The notes below the pieces were generated by a model, which was not told where the DNA came from, ran no database searches, and was given only the letters and a program-made list of their open reading frames with translations. Of a stretch of DNA of 64,000 bases, positions 35,370 through 44,464 are shown piece after piece; the first letter of the stretch is position 1; every line of letters starts with the position of its first letter. A program made the translations under genes and the position numbers. This DNA comes from Nocardia vermiculata NBRC 100427. Lineage in GTDB: Bacteria > Actinomycetota > Actinomycetes > Mycobacteriales > Mycobacteriaceae. The stretch is from positions 1 through 64,000 of the forward strand of contig NZ_BDCA01000025.1 of the NCBI RefSeq assembly GCF_001613265.1, in the 5' to 3' direction.

Positions 35370-36655
35370 ACGTTCTCCTGCCGATAGCGGGGCGCCAGCT
35401 CGGGAGTCGCGACTCCCGTTGGCGCAGCGCACAATTCGGGTACCGCGCTCAGCATCGCGCGCACCGAGATATCGGTGACCGCGGACCAGTCCGCACTGTA
35501 GGCCTCGTCGTCCATCTCGTTGCGCATCTCGACCCGCATCGGACTACCGTCGAGTGTGATCACATGTCCGCCGGACAGGCTGTGCGGATGATCGGGTCCC
35601 AGGTGGGCGTTTCCCGCGCCGACGTGCCAGCATTCGGAGTTGGTCATGAACAGCCGGTTGCCGAGGTAACCGCGATAGGTCATATGGATGGCCCCGACGC
35701 TGCCGGGTTCGATCACGGTTCCGCCCGCGGCGACCCGCACCCGTGCCGGGACGGGATAGATGTGTCGCTCGACGCGCACCTGCTCGGGCCCCGCACCGAA
35801 CAGTGCGTGCGCGACATTCGCCAGGACCCCGTCGAAGTAGAAATGCTGCATCAGTCCGATGGCATGGTCGGAATCCACTGCCTGCAAAGGCGTTCCGAAC
35901 CCGAGGCTTTCCAGGCCACCCCACATGCCGTCCGGTGCGGCCGACAGATCGCCCACCTCGAGGAAGCTCACCTCGGTGACCTCGTCGAGCAGCCCCGCCA
36001 TCCGCAACAACAACTGTTCGACCATGAGGCCCGGATGCAGTCCCGTCCCGTGCAGCGATACGCCGCCGGTGCGGCAGGCCTGCTGCAGCCGGCTGCCGAG
36101 TGCCCGGCGCGGCAACGCCCGGTCGACGATCGGCCCGGCCAGCCGTTCCAGCACCGGTCGCAGTGGCCGCAGCGGGACGGCATCCACCGTGGCCATCGTG
36201 GCCCGCACCGCCTGCAGTGCCGGGCGCAACTGTGCGCCGAACGCGTCCCCGGTGACCTTCATCTTCGATACCGTGCGCAGCACCGACAGTGGGCTCCGCG
36301 ACTGCGACAGCCAGGTCGGCATCGACGGATTGTGGTACGACGCAGCAGAAACCACATTCTTCCCGGATTCCAGCAGCTCGATCACATCGGAATCGGCCCC
36401 CTGGATCAACGCCGGAGTGGTCGGAGTATGCACCACACAATCGGCATCGAGCGCGAGGATTTCCGCCTTCGACGTCGTCGCTGCCACCCCGACCGGCGCC
36501 AGGCCGGCCAGCTCACCGATATCCCTGCCGTGCTTGTGCGGGCTGAAAACCTTCACCCCCACCACCTCGAATTCGGGCGATTCGAGCGCTGCCCGCAACG
36601 CTCGTCCACCCATATCCCCCGGGCCCCAGATCACCAGCCGATACGGACGTTCCAC
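35366..36655 (-). CDS. 2,4-diaminopentanoate-dehydrogenase-like oxidoreductase
   Basis: A 429-residue oxidoreductase. The Rossmann motif is VIWGPGDMGGRAL at about residues 8-20; later hallmarks are CVVHTPTTP, SGKNVVSAASYHNP and HGTGLHPGLMVEQLLL, typical of the DapB-like dehydrogenases common in mycobacteria. GTG 36655 follows GAGGAGGCGG. An extension to 37174 would run into the SDR pseudogene and is rejected. It is coupled to the following gene. The physiological substrate is not known for this family in mycolic-acid actinomycetes. Confidence 0.8.
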   Translation of the reverse strand: MERPYRLVIWGPGDMGGRALRAALESPEFEVVGVKVFSPHKHGRDIGELAGLAPVGVAATTSKAEILALDADCVVHTPTTPALIQGADSDVIELLESGKNVVSAASYHNPSMPTWLSQSRSPLSVLRTVSKMKVTGDAFGAQLRPALQAVRATMATVDAVPLRPLRPVLERLAGPIVDRALPRRALGSRLQQACRTGGVSLHGTGLHPGLMVEQLLLRMAGLLDEVTEVSFLEVGDLSAAPDGMWGGLESLGFGTPLQAVDSDHAIGLMQHFYFDGVLANVAHALFGAGPEQVRVERHIYPVPARVRVAAGGTVIEPGSVGAIHMTYRGYLGNRLFMTNSECWHVGAGNAHLGPDHPHSLSGGHVITLDGSPMRVEMRNEMDDEAYSADWSAVTDISVRAMLSAVPELCAAPTGVATPELAPRYRQENV

Positions 36656-36684
36656 AACCGCCTCCTCACCACCGGTGCCCTGTG

Positions 36685-36704
36685 TAACACACGTCGCGAT
36701 GTTA
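36685..36704. promoter_or_regulatory. Inverted repeat upstream of the DapB-like pair
   Basis: TAACA-N10-TGTTA, 30 bp before the GTG at 36655. The minus-strand TAACAT inside it could also be a -10 element. Confidence 0.4.
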
Positions 36705-36741
36705 TGCATGATTCTGCGGTTGTGGTGGTGTAGGTCGAACC

Positions 36742-37655
36742 TCATTGCCCGCCCGGGCCCAGGGGGAACTGCACCCCGGTGAGTTCGGTGGAGACGGCCC
36801 ACAGGCGCCGCTGTGTCGCTGCATCGTGGGAGGCGGGGCTGGAGCTGACCGGCTTCGGGTAACCCCTCATCTCCCAGCGGTTTCCGGGGCCGTAGTACTG
36901 CCCGCCGGTGACGGCCGGGTCGGTGGCGGCGCGGAGGGTGGGGAGGGCGCCCATGGCGGGTGTCTGGGTGAGCAGTGGTGCGAGACGGGTTACCGGCGCA
37001 CGGAGTACGGGCGGCACGTTGCGGACGAGTTCGGTGTTCGACATCCCGGGGTGGGCGGCGACTGCGACGGTGGTGCCGTGCGGTGCGAGCCGGCGCTGTA
37101 GTTCGTAGGTGAACATCAGGTTGGCGAGTTTGGCCTGGCCGTAGGCGCCGATGCGGCTGTAGGACCGCTCCCATTGCAGGTCGTCGAAGTGGATGGCGGC
37201 GCGGATGCGGTGGCCGGTGCTGCTGACCGTGACGATGCGCGAGCCGGGACGGGCAACAGCCGGTCCAGTAGCAGCCCGGTCAGGGCGAAGTGGCCCAGGT
37301 GGTTGGTGCCGAACTGCAGCTCGAAGCCGTCGGTGGTGGTCCGCTTCGGCGTGTACATCACGCCCGCGTTGTTGATCAGCAGGTCGATGCGCGGGTGAGC
37401 GGCGCGCAGATCGGCCGCGGCGGACCGGATCGAGTCCAGGCGGGTCAGGTCGAGGGCCTGGACGGTGACATCGCCGGTCATGCGGCTCGCGGCCTGCGTG
37501 CCCTTCTCGACGTCGCGTACGGCCAGAACCACGGTGGCGCCCCGGGCGGCGAGCATGCGGGCAGTCTCGAAACCCAACCCGGTGTTGGCGCCGGTCACGA
37601 TCGCCACCCGGCCCTGCTGATCGGGAATGTGCTGTTCGGTCCAGTTCTTGCTCAT
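36742..37655 (-). pseudogene. Frameshifted short-chain dehydrogenase/reductase
   Basis: A protochlorophyllide-reductase-like SDR of about 304 residues is split by a single-base loss near 37246. The N-terminal part reads VTGANTGLG (cofactor) and NNAGVMY; past LLPVP it moves into nonsense. Shifting frame there restores GSRIVTVSS, then GAYGQAKLAN (catalytic Tyr and Lys) to the stop at 36742. Everything else is intact, including start, promoter and operators, so the lesion is either very recent or a sequencing error. Confidence 0.85.
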
Positions 37656-37701
37656 CGCTCGCTCCTTAAGTACCGCTGGTCTGTTATTGATCGAACGTAA
37701 G

Positions 37702-37736
37702 AGACCATCGGTCTATTGTCAAGAGACCGGTGGTCT
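37702..37736. promoter_or_regulatory. Two TetR operators in the SDR/TetR divergent region
   Basis: Palindromes AGACC-ATC-GGTCT (37702-37714) and AGACC-GGT-GGTCT (37724-37736) are centred 22 bp apart, two helical turns. The first lies exactly between a consensus -35 TTGACA (minus strand, 37722-37717) and a weak -10 TACGTT for the SDR gene. A degenerate third copy may be at 37671-37682. Confidence 0.75.
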
Positions 37737-37751
37737 TCAAGTTAGGGTGGG

Positions 37752-38420
37752 GTGGTGACGTTTCAGCGGGCGCGCAGCGAGGAGCAGCGGGAAGTTCGCC
37801 GTCGGGCGATCCTCGACACGGCCGCGGCCATGCTCGAGGAGATGCCGGTCGCCGAGGTGAGCCTCAATGAGCTCAGCCGGCGGGTGGGACTGGCCAAATC
37901 GAACGTCCTGCGGTACTTCGAGTCGCGCGAGGCGGTACTGCTCGAACTACTCGACGACTTCCTGGGCAGCTGGCTGGCCGAACTGACCGACGAACTGGCT
38001 GCAGGCATGGACGCACAGGCGGATCAGGACACTCGGGCACGTCAGCTGGCCGAGATCCTCAGCCGGACGCTGGCGGAACGGGTGGTGCTCTGTGACCTTT
38101 TCGGCGCACAGGGCGGCGTCCTCGAGCGCAACGTCTCGGTCGAGGTGGTCAAACGGCATAAACGTTCCTCGCTCGCCCGGCTGGCGACCATGGTCGATAT
38201 CGTGGGTCGGCACCTGCCGGAGCTCGGTGCGGATGCGCAGATGTTCTGCCTGATGACCCTGGTCTCGGCGGGTGCGCTGTCGGCATATGTGCCACCGCCG
38301 CCCAGTGTCCTCGCCGCCTACGCGGACGAGCCTGCACTCGGGGCGCTCAACCTGGAGTTGCGCGATGCCCTGCAGGCCGCGTGCACCGCGTCGCTCGTCG
38401 GCGTACTGCCGCGCAGCTGA
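37752..38420 (+). CDS. TetR family regulator of the adjacent SDR
   Basis: A 222-residue TetR. The helix-turn-helix is LNELSRRVGLAKSNVLRYFESREAVL at about residues 38-63. The ligand domain is helical, with aromatic and Leu-rich stretches. GTG 37752 (followed by another GTG) was used. The paired palindromes just upstream and the divergent SDR fit the standard local-repressor arrangement, so the SDR gene and itself are its likely targets. Its inducer is unknown. Confidence 0.87.
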   Translation: MVTFQRARSEEQREVRRRAILDTAAAMLEEMPVAEVSLNELSRRVGLAKSNVLRYFESREAVLLELLDDFLGSWLAELTDELAAGMDAQADQDTRARQLAEILSRTLAERVVLCDLFGAQGGVLERNVSVEVVKRHKRSSLARLATMVDIVGRHLPELGADAQMFCLMTLVSAGALSAYVPPPPSVLAAYADEPALGALNLELRDALQAACTASLVGVLPRS

Positions 38421-38542
38421 TCATCCGGCCACTGCGCGGTACGGCATCAGGTTGTGTGGCTGCCCCGGTTCCCGCGCCATAGCCGCTCGGTGCTGTTCAC
38501 CCCCGGCGAACAACCGCCTGGAACAACTCACCCCACCTTGTA

Positions 38543-38563
38543 GTTGAGTAGATAACGCTCAAC
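38543..38563. promoter_or_regulatory. HAIR-like element (HspR site) upstream of lon
   Basis: GTTGAGT-N7-GCTCAAC closely follows the HAIR consensus CTTGAGT-N7-ACTCAAG that binds HspR, and it lies 52 bp before the lon start. Streptomyces lon is known to belong to the HspR regulon, which supports the assignment. Confidence 0.65.
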
Positions 38564-38614
38564 CCTGGAGGCGAACAGAAAAGTCCAGGGCACGCTTCGG
38601 AAGGGGCTGAATCT

Positions 38615-41074
38615 GTGAGTACCTCACAACGTCTGCCGGTGTTGTTCCTCACCGACCCGGTGGTACTGCCGGGCATGGTCGTCCCGGTTGAACTCGACGA
38701 ATCCGCGCAGGCCGCCATCGATGCGGCTCGTGCTGCCGGTTCGGACTCGGTGCTGCTCGCGCCGCGCCTGGACGAGGGTTACGCCTCCTACGGCGTGATC
38801 GCCACCATCGAGCAGGTGGGGCGGATGCGTGGTGGGGCGCAGGCCGCGGTGCTGAAGGCCGAGCGGCGCGCCAGGATCGGGCACGGAGTCACCGGGCCGG
38901 GTGCGGCGCTCTGGGTGGAAGCCGAACCGGTCGAGACCGGTGCCGTCGACGAGAAGACCAAGGAACTCGCCACCGAATACAAGCGCTTGGTTGTCTCGGT
39001 GCTGCAGCGGCGCGAGGCCTGGCAGGTCATCGATGTGGTGAACCGGCTGACCGATCCGTCGGATCTGGCCGATACCGCCGGTTACGCGCCGTACCTGACC
39101 GGTGAGCAGAAGCGGCAGCTCCTCGAGACCCCGGACCCCGCAGCACGACTGACCACGCTGATCGACTGGACCAAGGAACATATCGCCGAGGCCGAGGTCA
39201 CCGAGAAGATCAGCGAAGATGTGCGCGAGGGCCTGGAGAAGTCGCAGCGCGAATTCCTGCTCCGCCAGCAGCTCAACGCGATTCGCAAGGAACTGGGTGA
39301 GGGCGAGCCCGAAGGTGCCGACGACTACCGCACCCGGGTGGAGAACGCCGACCTACCCGATTCCGTCCGCGAGGCCGCGCTGCGCGAGGTCGACAAGCTG
39401 GAACGCGGCAGCGATCAGAGCCCGGAAACGGGCTGGATCCGGACCTGGCTCGATACCGTGCTGGAACTGCCGTGGGCGGTGAAAACCACCGACAGCACCG
39501 ATATTTCGGCGGCACGCGCTGTACTGGACGCCGATCACCACGGGCTGGACGAGGTCAAGGACCGCATGGTCGAATACCTGGCCGTGCGCGCCCGTCGTGC
39601 CGCTCGCGGTTTGGAGGTCGTCGGTGGTCGCGGCTCCGGTGCGGTGATGGTGCTGGCCGGCCCTCCCGGTGTGGGTAAGACCTCGCTGGGTGAGAGCGTG
39701 GCGCGGGCGCTGGGCCGGAAGTTCGTGCGTGTCGCCTTGGGCGGTGTGCGTGACGAGGCCGAGATCCGTGGTCACCGCCGCACCTACGTCGGTGCCTTGC
39801 CCGGCCGGATCGTGCGTGCCGTCAAGGAGGCGGGATCGATGAATCCCGTGGTCCTGCTGGACGAGATCGACAAGGTGGGCTCCGACTTCCGTGGTGACCC
39901 GGCGGCCGCGCTGCTCGAGGTGCTCGACCCGGCGCAGAACCACACCTTCCGCGATCACTACCTGGATCTGGATCTCGACCTGTCGGACGTGCTGTTCATC
40001 GCGACCGCCAACGTCATGGAGACCATCCCCGGCCCGTTGCTGGACCGGATGGAGTTGATCACGGTCGACGGGTACACCGAGGACGACAAGGTCGCGATTG
40101 CTCGTGACTTCCTGGTACCGCGGCAGCTGGAACGCAATGCACTGACCGCGCAGGAGGTGTCGTTCACCGACGAGGCGCTGCGGGAGATCGCGGCGAACTA
40201 CACCCGCGAAGCCGGAGTGCGGCAGATGGAGCGGCTGGTCGCGAAGGCGTTGCGCAAGGCGGCAACTCGGCTGTCGCAGGACGAGTTCGGCGGCTCGCGT
40301 GATGATTCGACGCAGGAGCTGGGTTACGACCCGGAACTGGGTTACGGCCCGACGGGGACCCCCGCTACGGTGGCTCGCGAAGAGTCCGGCGCCACTGTGC
40401 TTTCCGAGCACCTGACCATCGGTTTGGGTGATCTGAAGGACTATCTGGGCCGGCCACGCTTCACTCCGGACTCGGTGGAACGGACCTCGGTGCCCGGTGT
40501 GGCAACGGGTTTGGCGGTGACCGGCGCCGGCGGTGATGTGCTGTACATCGAGACCAACGGCTCCGAGGGCGAGCGTTCGCTGACCCTGACCGGCCAGTTG
40601 GGCGATGTGATGAAGGAGTCCGCGCAGATCGCATTGACCTACGTGCGCTCGCATCTGGAAGAGATCGGCATCGAGCCGAAGGTGCTGGATCGCAATATCC
40701 ACATCCACTTCCCGGCCGGTGCTGTCCCCAAGGACGGTCCGTCGGCGGGTGTCACCATGGTCACCGCTCTGGTGTCGCTGGCCCTGGGCCGGCAGGTGCG
40801 TGGCGATGTCGGAATGACCGGTGAGGTCACGTTGAACGGCCAGGTCCTGCCGATCGGCGGTGTGAAGCAGAAGCTGCTCGCCGCGCAGCGTGCCGGACTG
40901 AAGACCGTGTTCATTCCGGCCCGCAACGAGCCCGACCTGGACGAGGTGCCGGCAGAGGTGCTGTCCGCCTTGGATGTTCGCCCCGTCGCCGACGTGGCCG
41001 ACATCCTGGCCTACGCCATCGAGCCGATCACCGAACCGGCTTACGACGGTAAGGCTCTCGCGGCTACCGCCTGA
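38615..41074 (+). CDS. lon: ATP-dependent protease Lon
   Basis: An 819-residue Lon. The N-terminal substrate domain is about residues 5-210, then a coiled coil. Walker A GPPGVGKTS lies near residue 349 with Walker B VVLLDEIDK following. The C-terminal protease domain has the nucleophile in KDGPSAG (about residue 710) and the catalytic Lys in GGVKQKLLAA (about 752). A variable insert of about 35 residues (rich in Gly/Tyr/Pro) lies between the AAA and protease domains near residue 570. GTG 38615 follows GGAAGGGG. The HAIR-like element upstream implies heat-shock control. Confidence 0.95.
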   Translation: MSTSQRLPVLFLTDPVVLPGMVVPVELDESAQAAIDAARAAGSDSVLLAPRLDEGYASYGVIATIEQVGRMRGGAQAAVLKAERRARIGHGVTGPGAALWVEAEPVETGAVDEKTKELATEYKRLVVSVLQRREAWQVIDVVNRLTDPSDLADTAGYAPYLTGEQKRQLLETPDPAARLTTLIDWTKEHIAEAEVTEKISEDVREGLEKSQREFLLRQQLNAIRKELGEGEPEGADDYRTRVENADLPDSVREAALREVDKLERGSDQSPETGWIRTWLDTVLELPWAVKTTDSTDISAARAVLDADHHGLDEVKDRMVEYLAVRARRAARGLEVVGGRGSGAVMVLAGPPGVGKTSLGESVARALGRKFVRVALGGVRDEAEIRGHRRTYVGALPGRIVRAVKEAGSMNPVVLLDEIDKVGSDFRGDPAAALLEVLDPAQNHTFRDHYLDLDLDLSDVLFIATANVMETIPGPLLDRMELITVDGYTEDDKVAIARDFLVPRQLERNALTAQEVSFTDEALREIAANYTREAGVRQMERLVAKALRKAATRLSQDEFGGSRDDSTQELGYDPELGYGPTGTPATVAREESGATVLSEHLTIGLGDLKDYLGRPRFTPDSVERTSVPGVATGLAVTGAGGDVLYIETNGSEGERSLTLTGQLGDVMKESAQIALTYVRSHLEEIGIEPKVLDRNIHIHFPAGAVPKDGPSAGVTMVTALVSLALGRQVRGDVGMTGEVTLNGQVLPIGGVKQKLLAAQRAGLKTVFIPARNEPDLDEVPAEVLSALDVRPVADVADILAYAIEPITEPAYDGKALAATA

Positions 41075-41080
41075 TCTCCG

Positions 41081-41120
41081 AGTAGACGGGCCGTCCCCTG
41101 GTGGGGACGGCCCGTCTACT
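41081..41120. terminator. Bidirectional terminator between lon and the DUF1707 gene
   Basis: A perfect 18-bp stem (41081-41098 with 41103-41120) closes on a TGGT tetraloop directly after the lon stop and abuts the convergent gene's stop at 41121. Confidence 0.9.
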
Positions 41121-41738
41121 TCATCGCGGTCGTCGCAGCAACCAGGACAGGAACGAGCGGCGCGGCGGTTTCGGGTAGCCGATGCGGATGGATCCGGACG
41201 CGACCGACCCGTCCACGCGCAGGGTGGGATATCCGGGCAGTGGCGGCTCGGTCGCCTTGTTCTTCACACTGCCGCTGACGATGGCGACGTTGTCCGCATT
41301 CACCCGCCAGCCGTGCGGGATGGTGATCCGGATACTCCCGGAGGCGACGCCCGCGTGTAGTTCGACAACCGGTGCGGCGCAGACGGCTTCGGTGAAATCC
41401 AGCCGGATCGAGCCGGAAGCGGTGCTCGCGGTGATGTCCGCCGGGACCACCCACCGGCCCTCCTTGCGCACCGACCCGCTGGCCACGCTCAATACCAGTG
41501 GTTCCGATGCGACGGCCACCGGGAGGTCCGAGGTGACAGCTTCCAGCTCCGCCCGGGACTGCGCTGCGTAAACGGTGGCCAGTCGCCGGTCCAGCTCCAT
41601 CAGGTCCAGGGAACCGTCGTCCAGTGACAGCTGTAACTGCCGCACGACCTGGGCGCGTTCATGCTCGGTCACCCGGACTACGGGTGCCGGCTGACGTGCC
41701 GGAGTATCTGCGCCGCCGGATTCGGAAGGTTCGCTCAT
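41121..41738 (-). CDS. DUF1707 protein with repeated SGSI beta-strands
   Basis: A 205-residue protein. The DUF1707 (SHOCT-like) domain, about residues 20-65, has VTEHERAQVVRQLQLSLDDGSLDLMELDRRL. The remainder holds five or so repeats of a VASGSIRI-type motif, typical of a right-handed beta-helix or bactofilin/DUF4097-like fold. The C-terminus is basic. No signal or membrane helix is present. Its job is unknown; DUF1707 proteins often sit at the membrane or bind DNA. Confidence 0.8.
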   Translation of the reverse strand: MSEPSESGGADTPARQPAPVVRVTEHERAQVVRQLQLSLDDGSLDLMELDRRLATVYAAQSRAELEAVTSDLPVAVASEPLVLSVASGSVRKEGRWVVPADITASTASGSIRLDFTEAVCAAPVVELHAGVASGSIRITIPHGWRVNADNVAIVSGSVKNKATEPPLPGYPTLRVDGSVASGSIRIGYPKPPRRSFLSWLLRRPR

Positions 41739-41770
41739 CCACGCATCCTCTTACAGGTGAGGTACGAATT

Positions 41771-42259
41771 CTACGTCGATCGAGGCTGTTCACCCTGCCC
41801 GGACAGTTCTCGCTCCACGATCCGCGTGGTGCCCTGAGCTACCGCACACAACGTGGTGGTCGCGCCGTCGTCGCAGTAGATTTCGCAGCGGGCCACGGCC
41901 TGCCGCCGGGTGGCGTCGGTGATGCTCGCGCGGGCGCGCAGCCGTCCGCTCCGGGCCGGGCGTAGATAGCTGATGGTGAATCCGCCGGTCAGGACGTTGG
42001 GGCCGAGGGCGGATCCGGCGGCGAAGGTGAGGGCATTGTCGGCCAGATAGGCGAGGACGCCGCCGTGGACGAAGCCGAACTGCTGAGCGTGATCGTCACC
42101 CACCTCGACTACCAATGTGGCAGCGCCGTCCTCGAACTCGGTGATGTCGGTGCCCACCAGCTGGGCAAACGGTTGCGCCGCGAGCACCGCTCGAGCCTGC
42201 TCGAGGGTCAGGGCGGGGCTGTCGGGTCGGGTGGTTTCGGCAGAACCGGGCTGCGGCAT
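41771..42259 (-). CDS. PaaI-family thioesterase (hotdog fold)
   Basis: A 162-residue hotdog-fold thioesterase. The core motif FVHGGVLAYLADNALTFAAG carries the active-site region of PaaI-like acyl-CoA thioesterases. The end of the protein is a basic/Gln-rich tail. It probably hydrolyses an acyl- or phenylacetyl-CoA-type thioester, substrate unknown. It is separated by 32 bases from the DUF1707 gene, which is downstream of it on this strand. Confidence 0.85.
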   Translation of the reverse strand: MPQPGSAETTRPDSPALTLEQARAVLAAQPFAQLVGTDITEFEDGAATLVVEVGDDHAQQFGFVHGGVLAYLADNALTFAAGSALGPNVLTGGFTISYLRPARSGRLRARASITDATRRQAVARCEIYCDDGATTTLCAVAQGTTRIVERELSGQGEQPRST

Positions 42260-42423
42260 GAATCAGGTCCTCTCCCTACGGCGCGGATGCACCTGCTCAT
42301 GCTGCCTCATGCGGCCCGGGCGCACCGGGTGATGACGGGAGCGAACAACTGCCGCAGTATCGCAACGCGCTTCTACCTGCGTTTTCCGTCCGGTTGTCGG
42401 TGCAGTGCGGTACAAACGGACTT

Positions 42424-43533
42424 GTGGCCAGGTGGCTGCTGCATGTCGACCTCGACCAGTTTCAGGCGGCGGTGGAGTTCCGCCGTCACCCCGAGCTGCG
42501 CGGGCAGCCGGTCATCGTGGGTGGTAACGGTGATCCACACGAGGCACGCAAGGTGGTCACCTGTGCCTCCTATCCGGCACGGGCCTTCGGTGTGCGAGCC
42601 GGGATGCCGTTGCGGGCGGCGCTGCGCAAATGCCCGGAGGGCGTGTTCCTGCCCTTGGACATGACGACTTACGAGGATGCCTCCGACGAGGTCATGGAGG
42701 TGTTGCGCCGGTTTCCGGTGCGGGTACAGGTCCTCGGCTGGGACGAGGCATTTCTCGCCGCGGATACCGATGACCCGGAGGCGTTGGCGCGCGAGATCCG
42801 TGCTGCGGTAGCGGAATTGGGTTTGACCTGCTCGATCGGCATCGGTGACAACATCCTGCGCGCCAAGCTGGCCACCGGATTCGCCAAATCGGTCGGTAAG
42901 GGCGACAACCGAGCCTCGGTACCGGAAGGCTCGGATGCCGGCACTACCGAACCTGCCGGACCGGAGCGCCCCGGTGGCGGTATCTTCCGGCTCACCGCCG
43001 AGAACTGGAACGAGCTCATGGCGGATCAGCCGACCAGCGCACTGTGGGGTATCGGTAACCGCATCGCCGGGCGCATGTCGGCCTTGGGTATCGACACCGT
43101 CGCCGAGCTGGCTGCCTCCGACCGTGCCGCACTGGCCGCCGAGTTCGGTCCCACGACCGGGCCCTACCTGTGGGTACTGGGCCACGGTGCCGGTGATACC
43201 GATGTAGTCACCGAACCACGGGTCCCGGTGGGGCGCAGTAAATCCGAAACCTTTCCGCACGATCTGACCGACCACGAGGAGATTCGAGCCCAGGTCGCTC
43301 GCCTGGCTCGGGAGGTGGCCGAGGAGATGGCCGCGGCGGGTCGGATCGGTACGCGCGTCGGCGTCACCGTGCGCACCAGCACCTTCTACACCCGCACCAA
43401 ACAGAAGAAGTTGCCCGAACCGACCATAGATCCCGAGACGATCGTCGCCACCGCGGTGGCGGTGGTGAACCGGTTCGAACTGGATCGTCCGGTCCGGTTG
43501 CTCGGGGTGCGGCTGGAACTGCTTCCGCTCTGA
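42424..43533 (+). CDS. dinB2: Y-family DNA polymerase IV, DinB2 type
   Basis: A 369-residue translesion polymerase. HVDLDQFQAAVE holds the first catalytic Asp (residue 9), VLGWDEAFLA the second pair; the palm/fingers end near residue 165, and the little-finger domain ends LGVRLELLPL without a beta-clamp-binding peptide, as in mycobacterial DinB2. GTG 42424 was chosen since TTG 42394 lacks a site. A hydrophilic 30-residue stretch with repeated Pro/Gly/Glu (about residues 160-185) is inserted before the thumb. The residue at the sugar steric-gate position is Gln14 rather than Tyr/Phe; M. smegmatis DinB2 has Leu there and can insert ribonucleotides. Confidence 0.87.
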   Translation: MARWLLHVDLDQFQAAVEFRRHPELRGQPVIVGGNGDPHEARKVVTCASYPARAFGVRAGMPLRAALRKCPEGVFLPLDMTTYEDASDEVMEVLRRFPVRVQVLGWDEAFLAADTDDPEALAREIRAAVAELGLTCSIGIGDNILRAKLATGFAKSVGKGDNRASVPEGSDAGTTEPAGPERPGGGIFRLTAENWNELMADQPTSALWGIGNRIAGRMSALGIDTVAELAASDRAALAAEFGPTTGPYLWVLGHGAGDTDVVTEPRVPVGRSKSETFPHDLTDHEEIRAQVARLAREVAEEMAAAGRIGTRVGVTVRTSTFYTRTKQKKLPEPTIDPETIVATAVAVVNRFELDRPVRLLGVRLELLPL

Positions 43534-43640
43534 CCGCGTTTCCGAATGCGCCCGCCGGATATGTCTGGACGGGTGGCGGCGTGGCCGCCGGTGGGGCGGT
43601 TTGTCATGCTGGGCCCGCAGACTCGACCGAAAGGCAGCTC

Positions 43641-44426
43641 ATGAGCGAGTACGAGACGATCACCTTCGAGCAGACGGGGCCCGTCGCCCGGATCACCCTG
43701 AACCGGCCGAAGGCCGCCAACGGTATCGACCACGTTCTCGGTCGTGAACTGGCCGATGCCGCTGGTCGGTGCATGGACGAGCCCGGGTTGAAGGCGGTCG
43801 TGCTCACCGGTGCGGGCAAATTCTTCTCCGCGGGCGGCGATCTGAAGGCCATGGCCGCCCAGGGCGGCGGTGCGGGCGAGTACGTCAAGGGGCTCGCCGA
43901 CGATCTGCACGAGGCGTTGTCCTCGTTCGCCCGGATGGACGCGCTGCTGATCGTCGCCGTCAACGGGGTGGCGGCCGGGGCCGGCTTCAGTCTGGCGATG
44001 GCCGGAGATCTGGTGGTCGCCGGCGAATCGGCGGCGTTCACGATGGCCTACACTCGCGCCGGTCTCAGCCCCGACGGCGGCGCCTCCTATTACCTGCCGC
44101 GCATCATCGGCCTGCGCCGCACCCAGGAACTGATGTTCACCAACCGCACCCTGTCCGCCGCCGAGGCACTGGACTGGAACCTCGTGCATCGGGTGGTGCC
44201 GGACGAGGAACTCGCCGCGACCGTCGATGCCCTGGCCGCGGAATTCGCCGCCGGCCCGCGGCACTCCAACGCCAGCGTGAAGAAGCTGCTGTTGGTGAGC
44301 TCCTCGCACACGCTCGAAGAGCAGACCGCCCGCGAAGCGGCATTCATCGCGAGCTGTGCGGATTCCCCGGACGGCGCCGAAGGTATCGCGGCCTTCCTCG
44401 GTAAGCGCGCGCCGGCCTTCGAATAG
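43641..44426 (+). CDS. Enoyl-CoA hydratase/isomerase family protein
   Basis: A 261-residue crotonase-fold enzyme. FSAGGDLKAM forms part of the oxyanion hole, NGVAAGAGFSLAMAGDLV is the second oxyanion segment, and SPDGGASYYLPRIIG replaces one catalytic Glu with Asp/Gly, as in PaaG-like isomerases. Beta-oxidation or aromatic acid breakdown are both possible. ATG 43641 has AAGGCAGCTC upstream. No operon partner is adjacent. Confidence 0.85.
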   Translation: MSEYETITFEQTGPVARITLNRPKAANGIDHVLGRELADAAGRCMDEPGLKAVVLTGAGKFFSAGGDLKAMAAQGGGAGEYVKGLADDLHEALSSFARMDALLIVAVNGVAAGAGFSLAMAGDLVVAGESAAFTMAYTRAGLSPDGGASYYLPRIIGLRRTQELMFTNRTLSAAEALDWNLVHRVVPDEELAATVDALAAEFAAGPRHSNASVKKLLLVSSSHTLEEQTAREAAFIASCADSPDGAEGIAAFLGKRAPAFE

Positions 44427-44464
44427 GCAGCGTAGGAGCGCGCCGGGCCGGGGAGAGGTGAGAA

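Noticed and set aside
36656..37174. N-terminal extension of the DapB-like oxidoreductase (602 residues in total)
   Set aside because: It reads through the SDR pseudogene in the wrong frame; GTG 36655 has GAGGAGG.
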